Shown: positions 44,714 to 53,993 of the stretch, in pieces
Position numbering within the stretch: position 1 is the first letter of the stretch
How the letters are laid out: each line of letters begins with the position of its first letter
Assembly: GCA_021151685.1 (NCBI GenBank)
Contig: JAGKWS010000007.1
Span: 1-64,000 of the forward strand
Direction of reading: 5' to 3'
DNA: 64,000 nt
From: Chitinophagaceae bacterium
GTDB taxonomy: Bacteria; Bacteroidota; Bacteroidia; Chitinophagales; Chitinophagaceae
The notes under the pieces: model-generated
Databases searched by the model: none
What the model was told of the DNA's origin: nothing
Seen by the model: the letters and a program-made list of their open reading frames with translations, nothing else
Position numbers and translations under genes: made by a program

Positions 44714-45010
44714 TTATGCTGCCCAAACTGGCGATGCAATCAGTTCGGCCTCGCGTACTGTAGAAAATAGCAAACCGCCATTTACCAGTTCTACTGGTCT
44801 GAGGTCTTTTACGGCCAACATGCGCCAATAGATGGTGCGGCCATGGCGATCTACAAATGTTACTTCTTCTTTTTTTCCGGTTTCTCTTGCCCCGTCAACA
44901 GCTCTCTGCTCGTCTTCGGCAAAAACCAGCCTCCATTGTTCTTCATACTGATCGGTAAAGTGACCATCGCATTCTATCCGGTAAATTATTTGTGCTGTAA
45001 ATGCTTTCAT
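44714..45010 (-). CDS. DUF4288 domain protein
   Basis: A 98-residue protein that matches the DUF4288 pattern: MKAFTAQIIYRIECDGHFTD, EEQWRLVFAEDEQRAVDGAR and WRMLAVKDLRPVELVNGGLL. It is probably cytoplasmic. The function of the family is unknown. The product ends 11 bases from repeat R4. Confidence 0.8.
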   Translation of the reverse strand: MKAFTAQIIYRIECDGHFTDQYEEQWRLVFAEDEQRAVDGARETGKKEEVTFVDRHGRTIYWRMLAVKDLRPVELVNGGLLFSTVREAELIASPVWAA

Positions 45011-45092
45011 AATTTAAAGTGTGTTGATTGGTTAAGTATAAACGTAATAGAAGTGGTTATATTATGTTTTGACGCTATTAATTTATTGATGT

Positions 45093-45842
45093 TTAATAAG
45101 ATTTTATGTTTATGCCACCAAAATTGCAGCTACCGGTTAGTACCAGTCGCTTGCGTGTTTCGGTGGAGGTGCCACCACCACCGTATATCACCCGTTCGTC
45201 TTCAACAGAACCAAATGCTGGTTTTATTTCGTTTTGCAGTTCCCAGTTGGCGGGAATTACCAATTCTATGGCACCGAATGCAACCCGACAATCTATGAGC
45301 ACAGAGCCCGAAGTGAAGTCGGCCTGAGTAAGATTTATTTCGCTACCGCCAAACGTAACCGTTACATTGCCGCCTTTGAAATCTTTTGAGGTAATTATTT
45401 CTTTTCTGCCACCAAATGTGATGTCTGTTACCAGTCGGTCGTCATCGTTTACATATGAGCCACCTATTGATTCAGGTACACAGTGCTTCCTTTTGGGGCG
45501 AAACACCATCATCATGCCCAGTGCTACCAATAGTAGTGGCCACACCAGTTTTCTGGATGATTTGCCATATATTTCGAAAGATGGTATCATCTGTGCTACA
45601 CCTACGGCTACCAATATCCACCATGTGTTGTTTCTGAATCTGTTTTTTGCACCAATTACAACGCCTGCTATAACTAACGTCATAGGCCACGATAGGCGAA
45701 GGAAAGCAGGAAACACACCAAAGGTTTTGAGGAGTAGCCCCACACCTATTAATGCAATAATGATACCAAATATTATTCTTCCTTCCTGCCCCCTGTTATC
45801 AAATCCGTTCTTGTATCTGTTTTGATACTTGTTGTAGTCCAT
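45093..45842 (-). CDS. LiaF/LiaI-like membrane protein
   Basis: A 249-residue protein. The N-terminus is polar, then three or four helices (IIFGIIIALIGVGLLLKTFG, LSWPMTLVIAGVVIGA, WILVAVGVAQMIPS, LVWPLLLVALGMMM) form a LiaI/LiaF-like transmembrane region. The C-terminal 110 residues are beta-rich (ITSKDFKGGNVTVTFGGSEI), like the LiaF cell-wall-active antibiotic response domain. The start MDYNKYQNRY follows the promoter. Relatives sense or report envelope stress. Confidence 0.82.
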   Translation of the reverse strand: MDYNKYQNRYKNGFDNRGQEGRIIFGIIIALIGVGLLLKTFGVFPAFLRLSWPMTLVIAGVVIGAKNRFRNNTWWILVAVGVAQMIPSFEIYGKSSRKLVWPLLLVALGMMMVFRPKRKHCVPESIGGSYVNDDDRLVTDITFGGRKEIITSKDFKGGNVTVTFGGSEINLTQADFTSGSVLIDCRVAFGAIELVIPANWELQNEIKPAFGSVEDERVIYGGGGTSTETRKRLVLTGSCNFGGINIKSY

Positions 45843-45860
45843 CTTGTTTGCTTTACAAAA

Positions 45861-45890
45861 CAAAAGTAGCTACCGCAACAGAGGTACAAA
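45861..45890 (-). promoter_or_regulatory. Promoter of the LiaF-like gene
   Basis: On the minus strand TTTG (45887-45890), 18 bases, TACTTTTG (45861-45868), followed by an 18-base leader. It is an exact consensus match. Confidence 0.7.
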
Positions 45891-45959
45891 AGTGCTTTTA
45901 GGTAAGGTAATGACAGTTGGCGGTAAACATGGCCGAATTGTCGGTGAAAATGGAATGGC

Positions 45960-46493
45960 TTACAGTTCAATGAGTTTGTTCACCATTGTCCAGTTGCGGG
46001 TAGTAGCTTTTAGGCCCAGTTTCTTTTCTATAAAGGTATTAGAGAAGCAGGTTTTACCGTAGTTGTTACTGTATACGTATACCTCTCTGTTGGCTACACG
46101 TGCATACTCGGCATCGTTGGAATATACCCCCAGAGAGCCCCGTACATCGAATGCAGGAACATCGGACAGGAAGGTAACATACATGCGATTTTTTTCTTCG
46201 GTTTTTACGGTTGTGAGTGGGTTGTTTTGAATGATGCGCTGCATTTCTTCAAACTTGCGCAATATTACTACCACGGAATGATTCACCCGACTATACAGTG
46301 TTTTTTCGAGTTCGGACACCAATAAAGACTCGTTATCGTTGGCTGAATGAAAAAGCACATTGCCACTTGCCAAATAGGTAGATACGTCAGATATGCCGGG
46401 AATAGCTTCAAACCATGCACGCAGGTCGTCCATGGATATAAGTGGCTGTCCTGGTATGTTGATGTCTTTGAGGAGGGCAACGTATCTGGTCAT
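45960..46493 (-). CDS. DUF1697 family protein
   Basis: A 177-residue soluble protein: MTRYVALLKDINIPGQPLIS, LRAWFEAIPGISDVSTYLASGNVLF, and a C-terminal YVYSNNYGKTCFSNTFIEKK (family end: T-N-x-F-x-E-K-x-L-G). Usual DUF1697 length. The biochemical function of the family is unknown. Confidence 0.88.
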   Translation of the reverse strand: MTRYVALLKDINIPGQPLISMDDLRAWFEAIPGISDVSTYLASGNVLFHSANDNESLLVSELEKTLYSRVNHSVVVILRKFEEMQRIIQNNPLTTVKTEEKNRMYVTFLSDVPAFDVRGSLGVYSNDAEYARVANREVYVYSNNYGKTCFSNTFIEKKLGLKATTRNWTMVNKLIEL

Positions 46494-46585
46494 TGGGGGT
46501 AAAAATTACTGAACGGGTAATTGCGAATATACGCAATAGGAGCGAGAGTAGGTAACGAGATGTGCTGAGAATATATAAGTGTGTG

Positions 46586-47473
46586 TTACCGAACCGGGGT
46601 AACGGTATAGCCTGCCTGCCGCAAAAGGGTAATGACCCCGTTTGTACCGGCAAGGTGGCCTGCACCAACGGCAAAAAATATAGATTTCCCGCTCTTCATC
46701 ATGTTGGCCATGCTACCTATCCAATTTTTGTTTCGTTCCTTCAGCAGTGCATCGCTGGCGGCTGCCAACCCTTCAGACGAAGCAATCATTTCTTGTAGTT
46801 TTTCTATGTCTTGCAGTTTGTACGCATTTACCAGTTTATAGTATTCGTCAGCACCATTTACCTCGCCTTTGTCGTTTATCGTTTCCAGCACGTATTTCAC
46901 TATTGTATCAGCTGGTATAGATTCCAGTGCTTTCATTTGTTGAGCTACCGTTTCGAGGCCTGCAATCGGTTTCTTTTTTGCCTTAGCAGTTTTCATTATG
47001 TTTTCTTCATAAGAGACGGGTACATCGCACAGTGTACCGGCCTCTTTGGTCAGTAGCATCAGCACGGCTACCGGCTTTAGGTAGGCAAGTACCTGAGGGT
47101 CTATTTCCATACTGTCTTTGGCATATAGTTGTAGTTTTTCGTAGTCTGTAGCCGAGAAATAATCAGATAGTCGTTTTACGGGGTCTACCAATAGACCAAA
47201 GCTTTCGGCAAGGGCATTGGTATTATCCATATCTATTTCCAGACATATTTTTTCGCTTGCATCCAGCGATTTTTTCATGGCATCGGTCCATATATAATCG
47301 GCAGGGCAAACCAAGTGAATAGTGCCAAATAAATAGGAGGGTTTGGTATTTGATTTGCTGGTTATTTTCCAAAGAAGCGATCGTGTACTATCGGCCGTTC
47401 CGGCCATTGCCGGAAGGAAGCCAATGAGCGCAACGATACACAACAACCATTTTTTGAGCATTCTGTTCATCAT
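46586..47473 (-). CDS. TraB/GumN family protein
   Basis: A 295-residue exported protein. The signal peptide is LLCIVALIGFLPAMAG. The TraB/GumN core starts LLWKITSKSNTKPSYLFGTI with His in GTIHL, and ends SIFFAVGAGHLAGTNGVITL followed by LRQAGYTVTPV. The family resembles metalloproteases of the Tiki/EreA group. The start is one of three close Met codons (47473, 47470, 47461). Confidence 0.85.
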   Translation of the reverse strand: MMNRMLKKWLLCIVALIGFLPAMAGTADSTRSLLWKITSKSNTKPSYLFGTIHLVCPADYIWTDAMKKSLDASEKICLEIDMDNTNALAESFGLLVDPVKRLSDYFSATDYEKLQLYAKDSMEIDPQVLAYLKPVAVLMLLTKEAGTLCDVPVSYEENIMKTAKAKKKPIAGLETVAQQMKALESIPADTIVKYVLETINDKGEVNGADEYYKLVNAYKLQDIEKLQEMIASSEGLAAASDALLKERNKNWIGSMANMMKSGKSIFFAVGAGHLAGTNGVITLLRQAGYTVTPVR

Positions 47474-47516
47474 TCTTTGCTTTGCAGGTGATGTAGTTGG
47501 TGTTTTTACACAGGTT

Positions 47517-50135
47517 CTATATATCATTGTCATCTTCCGGCAACACAAAGAAAGATACACAACGCGATACATTCATCCAGTTGACTATGCTGCGAAACAT
47601 AGGCAGCTTGGGTTTTACTGTACTCATAAAGCCCGGAATAAATGAACCAATATAGCTGGCTTCGGCATCGGAAAGTTGCTGGCCTGCATATTTTACTTTC
47701 ATATATAGGTTCGTAAATGCAGACAGGTTGGTACCAAACTGTGCATCTACAACCTCTTTAGCAAATTTTGCAGGCGACATACTGCCCCGAACAATGCCCG
47801 ACATATGCAGGTAGTAGAACATAGTAGTATATGCCCAGTATGCCTTGTTGTGGACTTTTGTAGCTCTGCTGTAGCGCATACGGTAGTATAACAGCAGACA
47901 ACGAGGTATGCTGATAGCTACTAAGAATATAGACAATAATACCAACATGGCATATTGTACTATTTGTGTTACCTGCACTTCTTTTTCAGTTTCGGTAACT
48001 GGTGGTTTTTCTTTTGCGGTAGCTATGTCTTTACGTTTCAGGTATACCTCGTCGGCAGGAGTGGGTATGGGTAAACGCTGTAGTAATGCCGTTGCATCTT
48101 CGTTGGTTTTGGCAGGCATATTCTTCAGTGCTTCAGAATAAGATACTACAGTAGCCTCGTCATTTTCCTGCACAGACGAAAGCGGTACAGCAATGCTATC
48201 GCGGTATATTACTGCTACTTTCATATCCATTACGATGGTAGCTGGTGCGGTAGGTTTATATTCTTTGTCGTGATACACAAATTGCTTTACCGACAGGCGC
48301 ATCAGTTTTTTGAGGGTGTCTACATCGGCAACGGTACCCTCTGCTGCCAGCCAAGCACGTGGTGGTTGCATGGGTGGGGTGCCATCGGGCTGTGGGGTAC
48401 TACGGTTTTCGGCATCATTACCTACTGTGGTATCGAAATCTAACCAACCATAGCCGGGGAAATAGACCTGTACCCATGCATGGGCCTGATTGGCGTAGTA
48501 CCAATACCAACCTTTGTTTTTGTCGCTACGGTCTTCGGTAAGAAAGCCTACTGCTATGCGCGATGGTATGCCCAATGAACGGAGCATGAAGAGGGTAGCA
48601 CCGGCAAAATAGGCGCAATAGCCCTTATGATTTTCATTCAGAAAATACATTAGTTTCGATGCATTGGGCAGGTCTGGTATGCCAGGGTTGTCGGTATACT
48701 GGTACAAGCGGTTGCCCTGTTCGTCCTTGGATAGGAAGTAGTTGCGTATGGCCAATACTTTATCTACCGGGGTATGTGCGGTATCGGTAATTTTCTTTGC
48801 CAGCTCGCTGATGGTAGAGAATTTGGGGTTGGTGGGCATGTAGGTGTAGTACTTCATAAACTTCTCGTCTACACCTTCATATCCTTCTATTTGCCGTAGC
48901 ACGGCAAAGCGCATTTCCTGAAACTTTTTGATCTCGGGGTTGGGTACGTTATATACAAAGTAGGCACTATTGAGGGCCGATACATAACTTTTGGCCCGGT
49001 ATGCTGAGCGGAATTGGTCTCGGAATTCTTTTTCTACGGTAATTGGTTGTACAAAGAAACCCACATTGGGTGCGAGGTAGGTATTGGCCGATAGGGTACG
49101 GTTATAGACATCTACCTCAACAATTTGCCGAAGTTTGTCGCCCAAACTGTTTTTGATAACACTGGAATCGGTTTTAGTATTGAAGAGGGCAATTTTGGAA
49201 GGGTCTGGTTCAAAAAGGTCGTTGTAGGGTATTGTAGCGTCGCGCTCGAAAGTTTCTGTAGATGTGTCGAACTTGGTGAAGTAGAACGCAGTAAGATAAA
49301 GCGGATTAGGCAGATCGGTATTGGGGAAGAAATTATTGATGTGGGCACAAAACAGCAACTCATTACTACGCCCCAGTGCGCCACTGAGCCGCGAATAGTC
49401 TTTGAGGTCGAACGAGTTGTCTTTGTTTTTCTTCAGCATACTATTTTGGCCCGCCTTGCCCCCACCGCCATAATTTTCTACAGTGGCTTGTATGTCGCCC
49501 TTACGCCAATACAATACACTGGCCAGCAAGCCGGCCGACAGAATGAGGAACATGGCCAGCCTACGGGTAAGGTACCACCAGAAACGTGCTGTTTTGTCTT
49601 TATAGTTATAAATCTGCTCGGCAGTAAATACAACATATACCGTATATACCAGTACTGGTGCAAAAGCCAGTAACAAGCCTTGCACGGTTTCTACATTGCC
49701 CTTGGCTATAACTAACACACAACCGCAAAGTGTGAGTGTTGCTACCAGTACTGACCAGTACCGCACGCGCAGCCAGCCCCAGCCCATAAGCCAGCCGGTA
49801 CCAAAGAGAATGCCTGCCACCTGAAACTGACGGGCAATAAAAAAAGCATCGAACTCGCCGGTCTCGTACTTGTCTAACCCCTGATAGAGGGTGTACATGC
49901 CCAGTAACAGCAACGCAAAAGTGGGCAGAAACCGGAACCGGAAGGCATAAAATATTGCTGCTATAGCCATGCCACCACCCAGAAACAATGACTGCCTAAC
50001 TGCTTCGTTTTGTAGAATGGAGTAATATTCATTTACATTCTGCAACAGAAAGTAACCCACTACAGTAGTGGGTATTATGAGAAAAATGAGCTTCGCCAGC
50101 AGCTCGTTTGCAGGTGCCGCACGTTGTATCTTCAT
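47517..50135 (-). CDS. Membrane-bound transglutaminase-like protein
   Basis: An 872-residue protein. The first 210 residues contain about seven transmembrane helices. A long extracytoplasmic part carries a transglutaminase core with the catalytic triad visible: HKGYCAYFAGATLFMLRSLG (Cys), ANQAHAWVQVYFPGYGWLDF (His, then Asp in FDTT). Another helix (VQYAMLVLLSIFLVAISIP) and a DUF4129-like cytoplasmic tail follow. This is the TgpA-like layout. The substrate is unknown. Its stop is 43 bases upstream of the TraB gene start on the same strand, so an operon is possible. Confidence 0.87.
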   Translation of the reverse strand: MKIQRAAPANELLAKLIFLIIPTTVVGYFLLQNVNEYYSILQNEAVRQSLFLGGGMAIAAIFYAFRFRFLPTFALLLLGMYTLYQGLDKYETGEFDAFFIARQFQVAGILFGTGWLMGWGWLRVRYWSVLVATLTLCGCVLVIAKGNVETVQGLLLAFAPVLVYTVYVVFTAEQIYNYKDKTARFWWYLTRRLAMFLILSAGLLASVLYWRKGDIQATVENYGGGGKAGQNSMLKKNKDNSFDLKDYSRLSGALGRSNELLFCAHINNFFPNTDLPNPLYLTAFYFTKFDTSTETFERDATIPYNDLFEPDPSKIALFNTKTDSSVIKNSLGDKLRQIVEVDVYNRTLSANTYLAPNVGFFVQPITVEKEFRDQFRSAYRAKSYVSALNSAYFVYNVPNPEIKKFQEMRFAVLRQIEGYEGVDEKFMKYYTYMPTNPKFSTISELAKKITDTAHTPVDKVLAIRNYFLSKDEQGNRLYQYTDNPGIPDLPNASKLMYFLNENHKGYCAYFAGATLFMLRSLGIPSRIAVGFLTEDRSDKNKGWYWYYANQAHAWVQVYFPGYGWLDFDTTVGNDAENRSTPQPDGTPPMQPPRAWLAAEGTVADVDTLKKLMRLSVKQFVYHDKEYKPTAPATIVMDMKVAVIYRDSIAVPLSSVQENDEATVVSYSEALKNMPAKTNEDATALLQRLPIPTPADEVYLKRKDIATAKEKPPVTETEKEVQVTQIVQYAMLVLLSIFLVAISIPRCLLLYYRMRYSRATKVHNKAYWAYTTMFYYLHMSGIVRGSMSPAKFAKEVVDAQFGTNLSAFTNLYMKVKYAGQQLSDAEASYIGSFIPGFMSTVKPKLPMFRSIVNWMNVSRCVSFFVLPEDDNDI

Positions 50136-50321
50136 AGTTTATTTCCTGCTATAAATGTAGGTGAAAAAATGTTGGGCGTATTGTTAAAATAGTAGGGTAG
50201 GGTAGCTTGCAAATAGGTATAGTATAGCCTATACATGACGAGAGCTACGCTTGTAGCTACAACAATGCGCACTACAACCAAGTGGAAGTACTATGTAAGT
50301 GAAGGAACAATGGCAGACATA

Positions 50322-50360
50322 GAAAAGAGGAGACTACCCGGATTGGGGGTAGTCTCCTCT
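50322..50360 (-). terminator. Terminator of ahcY
   Basis: AGAGGAGACTACCC and GGGTAGTCTCCTCT (50327-50360) form a perfect 14 bp stem with a six-base loop; the minus strand continues TTTTCTATG. It lies 21 bases after the ahcY stop. The rest of the 50136-50380 gap shows no gene. Confidence 0.85.
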
Positions 50361-50380
50361 AAATAGTATGTGACGATATA

Positions 50381-51709
50381 TTAGTATCTGTACATTTCTG
50401 GCTTGTATGGGCCATACTTGGGGATACCGAGGTATTCTGATTGAGCATCAGTCAGTTCGTCCAGTACCACACCTACTTTGGCAAGGTGCAAACGAGCTAC
50501 CTTCTCATCCAGATGCTTAGGAAGGACATATACCTTGTTCTCGTAGTTGCTGTGGTTGTTCCACAGTTCTATCTGAGCCAGTGCCTGATTGGTGAAAGAG
50601 TTACTCATTACGAAGCTTGGGTGGCCAGTAGCACAACCAAGGTTTACCAGACGGCCTTCTGCCAAAATGATGATGTCTTTACCATCTACATTATACAGGT
50701 CTACCTGAGGCTTAATGGTATCTTTAGTATGACCATAAGCACCATTCAACCAAGCCATATCTATTTCGATATCGAAGTGACCGATATTACAAACAATAGC
50801 TTTGTCCTTCATCAGGCGGAAGTGCTGTTCTGTAATGAGGTCGCGGCAACCAGATGCAGTTACGATGATATCTGCTTCTTTTACAGCGTCTATCATGCGT
50901 TTTACTTCAAAGCCATCCATAGCAGCCTGCAGGGCGCATATAGGATCTATTTCGGTAACAATTACACGGGCACCTGCACCACGCAGCGATTCTGCTGAAC
51001 CTTTACCAACGTCGCCATAACCACCTACTACAGCTACTTTACCAGCCATCATCACATCTGTAGCACGGCGAATAGCGTCTACCAGACTTTCTTTACAACC
51101 ATACTTGTTATCAAACTTAGACTTTGTTACAGAGTCATTCACGTTGATAGCAGGCATTGGCAGCGTACCTTTGGCCATACGCTCGTACAGGCGATGTACA
51201 CCGGTAGTAGTTTCTTCACTTAGCCCTTTAATATGCTGAATGAGTTCGGTGTAGTTATCCAGTACGATGTTGGTGAGGTCACCACCGTCATCCAGAATCA
51301 TGTTCAGTGGGCGGTCTTCGCTACCAAAGAACAGTGTTTGTTCAATGCACCAGTCAGCTTCCTGAAGGGTCTGACCTTTCCATGCAAAAACACCTATTCC
51401 GGCAGCAGCAATTGCGGCGGCGGCGTGGTCTTGGGTCGAGAAGATATTACAAGAGCTCCAGCGCACTTCTGCACCCAAAGCTACCAGTGTTTCAATCAGC
51501 ACAGCAGTTTGTATCGTCATATGCAGACAACCAGCTATACGGGCACCCTTCAGTGGTTGCTTGGGTCCGTACTCCTCACGTATTGCCATCAATCCAGGCA
51601 TTTCTGCCTCTGCCAGCCTAATCTCCTTACGGCCCCATTCTGCCAGACTAATGTCTTGTACCTTGTATGGCAGTTTGAAATCAATTGTCGAACGAGTCAT
51701 TGTGCTCAT
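50381..51709 (-). CDS. ahcY: S-adenosylhomocysteine hydrolase
   Basis: A 442-residue NAD-dependent enzyme that splits S-adenosylhomocysteine into adenosine and homocysteine. It shows LKGARIAGCLHMTIQTAVLI, FAWKGQTLQEADWCIEQTLF, the Rossmann motif VAVVGGYGDVGKGSAESLRG and the C-terminal KVGVVLDELTDAQSEYLGIP ending in KPEMYRY. The ATG at 51709 (MSTMTRSTIDFKL) is used. It is single, with a terminator. Confidence 0.96.
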   Translation of the reverse strand: MSTMTRSTIDFKLPYKVQDISLAEWGRKEIRLAEAEMPGLMAIREEYGPKQPLKGARIAGCLHMTIQTAVLIETLVALGAEVRWSSCNIFSTQDHAAAAIAAAGIGVFAWKGQTLQEADWCIEQTLFFGSEDRPLNMILDDGGDLTNIVLDNYTELIQHIKGLSEETTTGVHRLYERMAKGTLPMPAINVNDSVTKSKFDNKYGCKESLVDAIRRATDVMMAGKVAVVGGYGDVGKGSAESLRGAGARVIVTEIDPICALQAAMDGFEVKRMIDAVKEADIIVTASGCRDLITEQHFRLMKDKAIVCNIGHFDIEIDMAWLNGAYGHTKDTIKPQVDLYNVDGKDIIILAEGRLVNLGCATGHPSFVMSNSFTNQALAQIELWNNHSNYENKVYVLPKHLDEKVARLHLAKVGVVLDELTDAQSEYLGIPKYGPYKPEMYRY

Positions 51710-51736
51710 AACCTTTCTGTTAGTTAGAATTTTGCG

Positions 51737-51744
51737 CAAATGTA
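51737..51744 (-). promoter_or_regulatory. ahcY: -7 box (TACATTTG) of ahcY
   Basis: The minus strand reads TACATTTG, a full TAnnTTTG match, with a 27-base leader before the ATG. The -33 element was not resolved. Confidence 0.5.
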
Positions 51745-51778
51745 AGGAGATTTGAACGAATAATATTTTTATAGTTCA

Positions 51779-51810
51779 TTTGTATTTTCGAAAAAAGGGT
51801 GCTACTTTTG
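51779..51810 (+). promoter_or_regulatory. Promoter of tRNA-Leu(GAG)
   Basis: TTTG at 51779-51782, 20 bases, TACTTTTG at 51803-51810, 13 bases before the tRNA. It is an exact consensus match. Confidence 0.75.
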
Positions 51811-51823
51811 CACTCCCTCAGAT

Positions 51824-51908
51824 GCGGCGATGGCGAAACTGGTAGACGCACTACTTTGAGGTGGTAGCGCCTGTAACGGGCGTGGGAGTTCGAATCTCCT
51901 TTGCCGCA
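51824..51908 (+). tRNA. tRNA-Leu (anticodon GAG)
   Basis: An 85-base class II tRNA. The acceptor stem GCGGCGA pairs with TTGCCGC. The anticodon arm CTACT-TTGAGGT-GGTAG gives GAG. The long variable arm is CGCCTGTAACGGGCG and the T arm GGGAGTTCGAATCTCC. It reads CUU and CUC. Confidence 0.95.
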
Positions 51909-51918
51909 CACAAGAATG

Positions 51919-51950
51919 ATAGGACAAACCCGAAAGGTTTGTCCTATTTT
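51919..51950 (+). terminator. Terminator after tRNA-Leu(GAG)
   Basis: ATAGGACAAACC and GGTTTGTCCTAT form a perfect 12 bp stem with a five-base loop, then TTTAGTTT. Confidence 0.85.
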
Positions 51951-52139
51951 AGTTTACACGTTTTGAGGTGGTATTTCTCACATCCATAATGCTACCAAGT
52001 AGATATTGCCAGTTATATTCAGGGTAATTGATTTGGTTTTGTGTATTACATTTCTGCTATCATTTTTATTCTCACATATCTCGCATTGATAGTGGTTTAC
52101 ATTTGTACTGTGCAATGTTTTGTTAGAATAAAGGCAGGT

Positions 52140-53417
52140 ATGCTAAAGCATATTGTTGGTTTGGTGCTTGTATTGGTTTTTGCGGTTTGTGCTGGTGCAC
52201 AGGTGCCACAAGGCATTGCTTATCAGGCGGTGCCACATAGTAGCACTGGTGCTGTGCTTTCTAATGCACCTATAACTGTGCGCTTCAGTATCAGAGAATT
52301 GGCCTTTGGTGGCCCGGTTAGGTATCGGGAGACGCATAATATTACAACCACAGCCAGTGGCTTGTTTTCTGTTAACATTGGCATGGGTACCCCAGTTGCC
52401 GGCACATTCAGCAATATCAACTGGTCTTCGGGTAGTTTTTTTCTGCAGGTAGAGCTGGACCCTATGGGTGGCAGCACATTTATTGACATTGGCACACAGC
52501 AAATGATGAGTGTACCGTATGCGCTACTGGCAGGTGGTGTGAAGTTGAGGGTGAGTAATGCTGGCGATACGCTGTTTTCTGGTAATGGAAATTATATTAT
52601 TGTACCAGGTATCAGCGTGGCAAACTGTATTTTTCAGACCGACACTTTGCCTACCCGCGATGATAATATGGCTATGGGCAACCCCAGCAATGCCACTACC
52701 AATGCAGCCGATTCGAATAACTACCTCATAATCCGTCATCAGTATACGTTGTCTTATAATAACCAAAAAGGTATTGCCAACTGGGTGAGTTGGCATCTCA
52801 GCAATGCATGGAAGGGTGCTGCTACGCGTTGTAATTGTTTCACTCAGGAGACATTGCTACCTGCAGGGTATTACCGGGCTACTACTACCAATTATACTGG
52901 TACTGGTTTTGATAGGGGCCATCTGTGCCCGTCGGACGACAGAGATGGTAGTGACACAGATAATGCGGCCACCTTCAAAATGACCAATATAGCACCACAA
53001 GCCCCAGTACTCAACCAGCAGACTTGGGAGGATTTGGAGCGGTATTGTCGCACACTTATTACCGAAGGGAATGAGTTATATATTATGTCCGGTAGTTATG
53101 GGATAGGTGGTGCTGGTAGCCTTGGTGGCTCTACAAGCAGTATTGCTACAGGGCGCATAGCGGTTTCGGCCTTTTTCTGGAAGGTGATTGTGGTGTTGCC
53201 ACAGGGCTCTAATGATGTATGCCGGGTAAATGCAACAACACGTATTATAGCTGTTGCTATGCCCAATGTGCAAACCGTCTCTGCATATCCTTGGGGTTAT
53301 TATCGTACGTCGGTAGATGCTATTGAAAGTGCAACGGGATTCAATCTGCTATCGCAGGTGCCAACACCTGTACAAGCTATTTTGGAAGCAACAGTAGATG
53401 CCGGTGCAACTTATTAG
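52140..53417 (+). CDS. Secreted DNA/RNA non-specific endonuclease
   Basis: A 425-residue exported protein. The signal is VGLVLVLVFAVCAGAQ. Residues about 20-140 form a beta-rich N-terminal module found on many Bacteroidota surface proteins (VPQGIAYQAVPHSSTGAVLS; QQMMSVPYALLAG). The C-terminal 240 residues are a NUC1-family nuclease with the active-site motif FDRGHLCPSDDR (His base) and NIAPQAPVLNQQTWEDLE (Asn, Glu metal site). The protein probably degrades extracellular nucleic acid. The ATG at 52140 is chosen for the signal peptide. Confidence 0.88.
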   Translation: MLKHIVGLVLVLVFAVCAGAQVPQGIAYQAVPHSSTGAVLSNAPITVRFSIRELAFGGPVRYRETHNITTTASGLFSVNIGMGTPVAGTFSNINWSSGSFFLQVELDPMGGSTFIDIGTQQMMSVPYALLAGGVKLRVSNAGDTLFSGNGNYIIVPGISVANCIFQTDTLPTRDDNMAMGNPSNATTNAADSNNYLIIRHQYTLSYNNQKGIANWVSWHLSNAWKGAATRCNCFTQETLLPAGYYRATTTNYTGTGFDRGHLCPSDDRDGSDTDNAATFKMTNIAPQAPVLNQQTWEDLERYCRTLITEGNELYIMSGSYGIGGAGSLGGSTSSIATGRIAVSAFFWKVIVVLPQGSNDVCRVNATTRIIAVAMPNVQTVSAYPWGYYRTSVDAIESATGFNLLSQVPTPVQAILEATVDAGATY

Positions 53418-53600
53418 AACCTGATAATTCAGCATTAGTGAAGATGCCGGAAGTGCTTAAAAAAATGATTTTTAAGGACTACCGCGCTTTCTACAATAAA
53501 TTACATGATAATATAGTGTTGTGTGTTTTGTTGCGCCATCTACACTTGCTCATTATGTGTTTTGCAACGGAGTGTACTTGTTGCTATGCAAAAAAACAGT

Positions 53601-53993
53601 TTATTGTTGTGTTTGCTTCATTACCCCAAGTGCCACCCACACCCAACCAAGTATGAAAAAAACACCACCTATGGGCGTAAGAATGCCCATGGGGCCAATA
53701 CTGGTGCCCAGAATACCTGTGTAAACGATAGCATATAACGAGCCGCTGAACAGCAGAATACCTGTGATGAAGAATGTGGTGGCCAATGACAGCATTTTGT
53801 GCGGGTAATGGCTGTACAGGATGCCCGTGATGATGAGGGCCAAACTATGGTAAAAATGGTAACGCACACCAGTCTCGTATACCAAAAGACGCTCTGGTGT
53901 CACCAGATTTTTGAGCCCGTGTGCGCCAAACGCACCCAACATTACTGCTATTGCCGCAAACAGAGTACCCGCTACAATTGCCTTTTTATACAT
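53601..53993 (-). CDS. DUF423 family membrane protein
   Basis: A 130-residue protein with four hydrophobic segments. The start AIVAGTLFAAIAVMLGAFGA HGL and the later GILLFSGSLYAIVYTG, PMGILTPIGGVFFILGWVWV match DUF423/YgdD. The ATG at 53993 overlaps the stop of aroK by eight bases, so it is translationally coupled. The family function is unknown. Confidence 0.9.
   Translation of the reverse strand: MYKKAIVAGTLFAAIAVMLGAFGAHGLKNLVTPERLLVYETGVRYHFYHSLALIITGILYSHYPHKMLSLATTFFITGILLFSGSLYAIVYTGILGTSIGPMGILTPIGGVFFILGWVWVALGVMKQTQQ

Noticed and set aside
53440..53510. AT-rich palindrome after the nuclease gene (CTTAAAAAAATGATTTTTAAG)-like
   Set aside because: Lacks the ends and core of the intergenic repeat family and is weak as a terminator; chance AT symmetry is likely.
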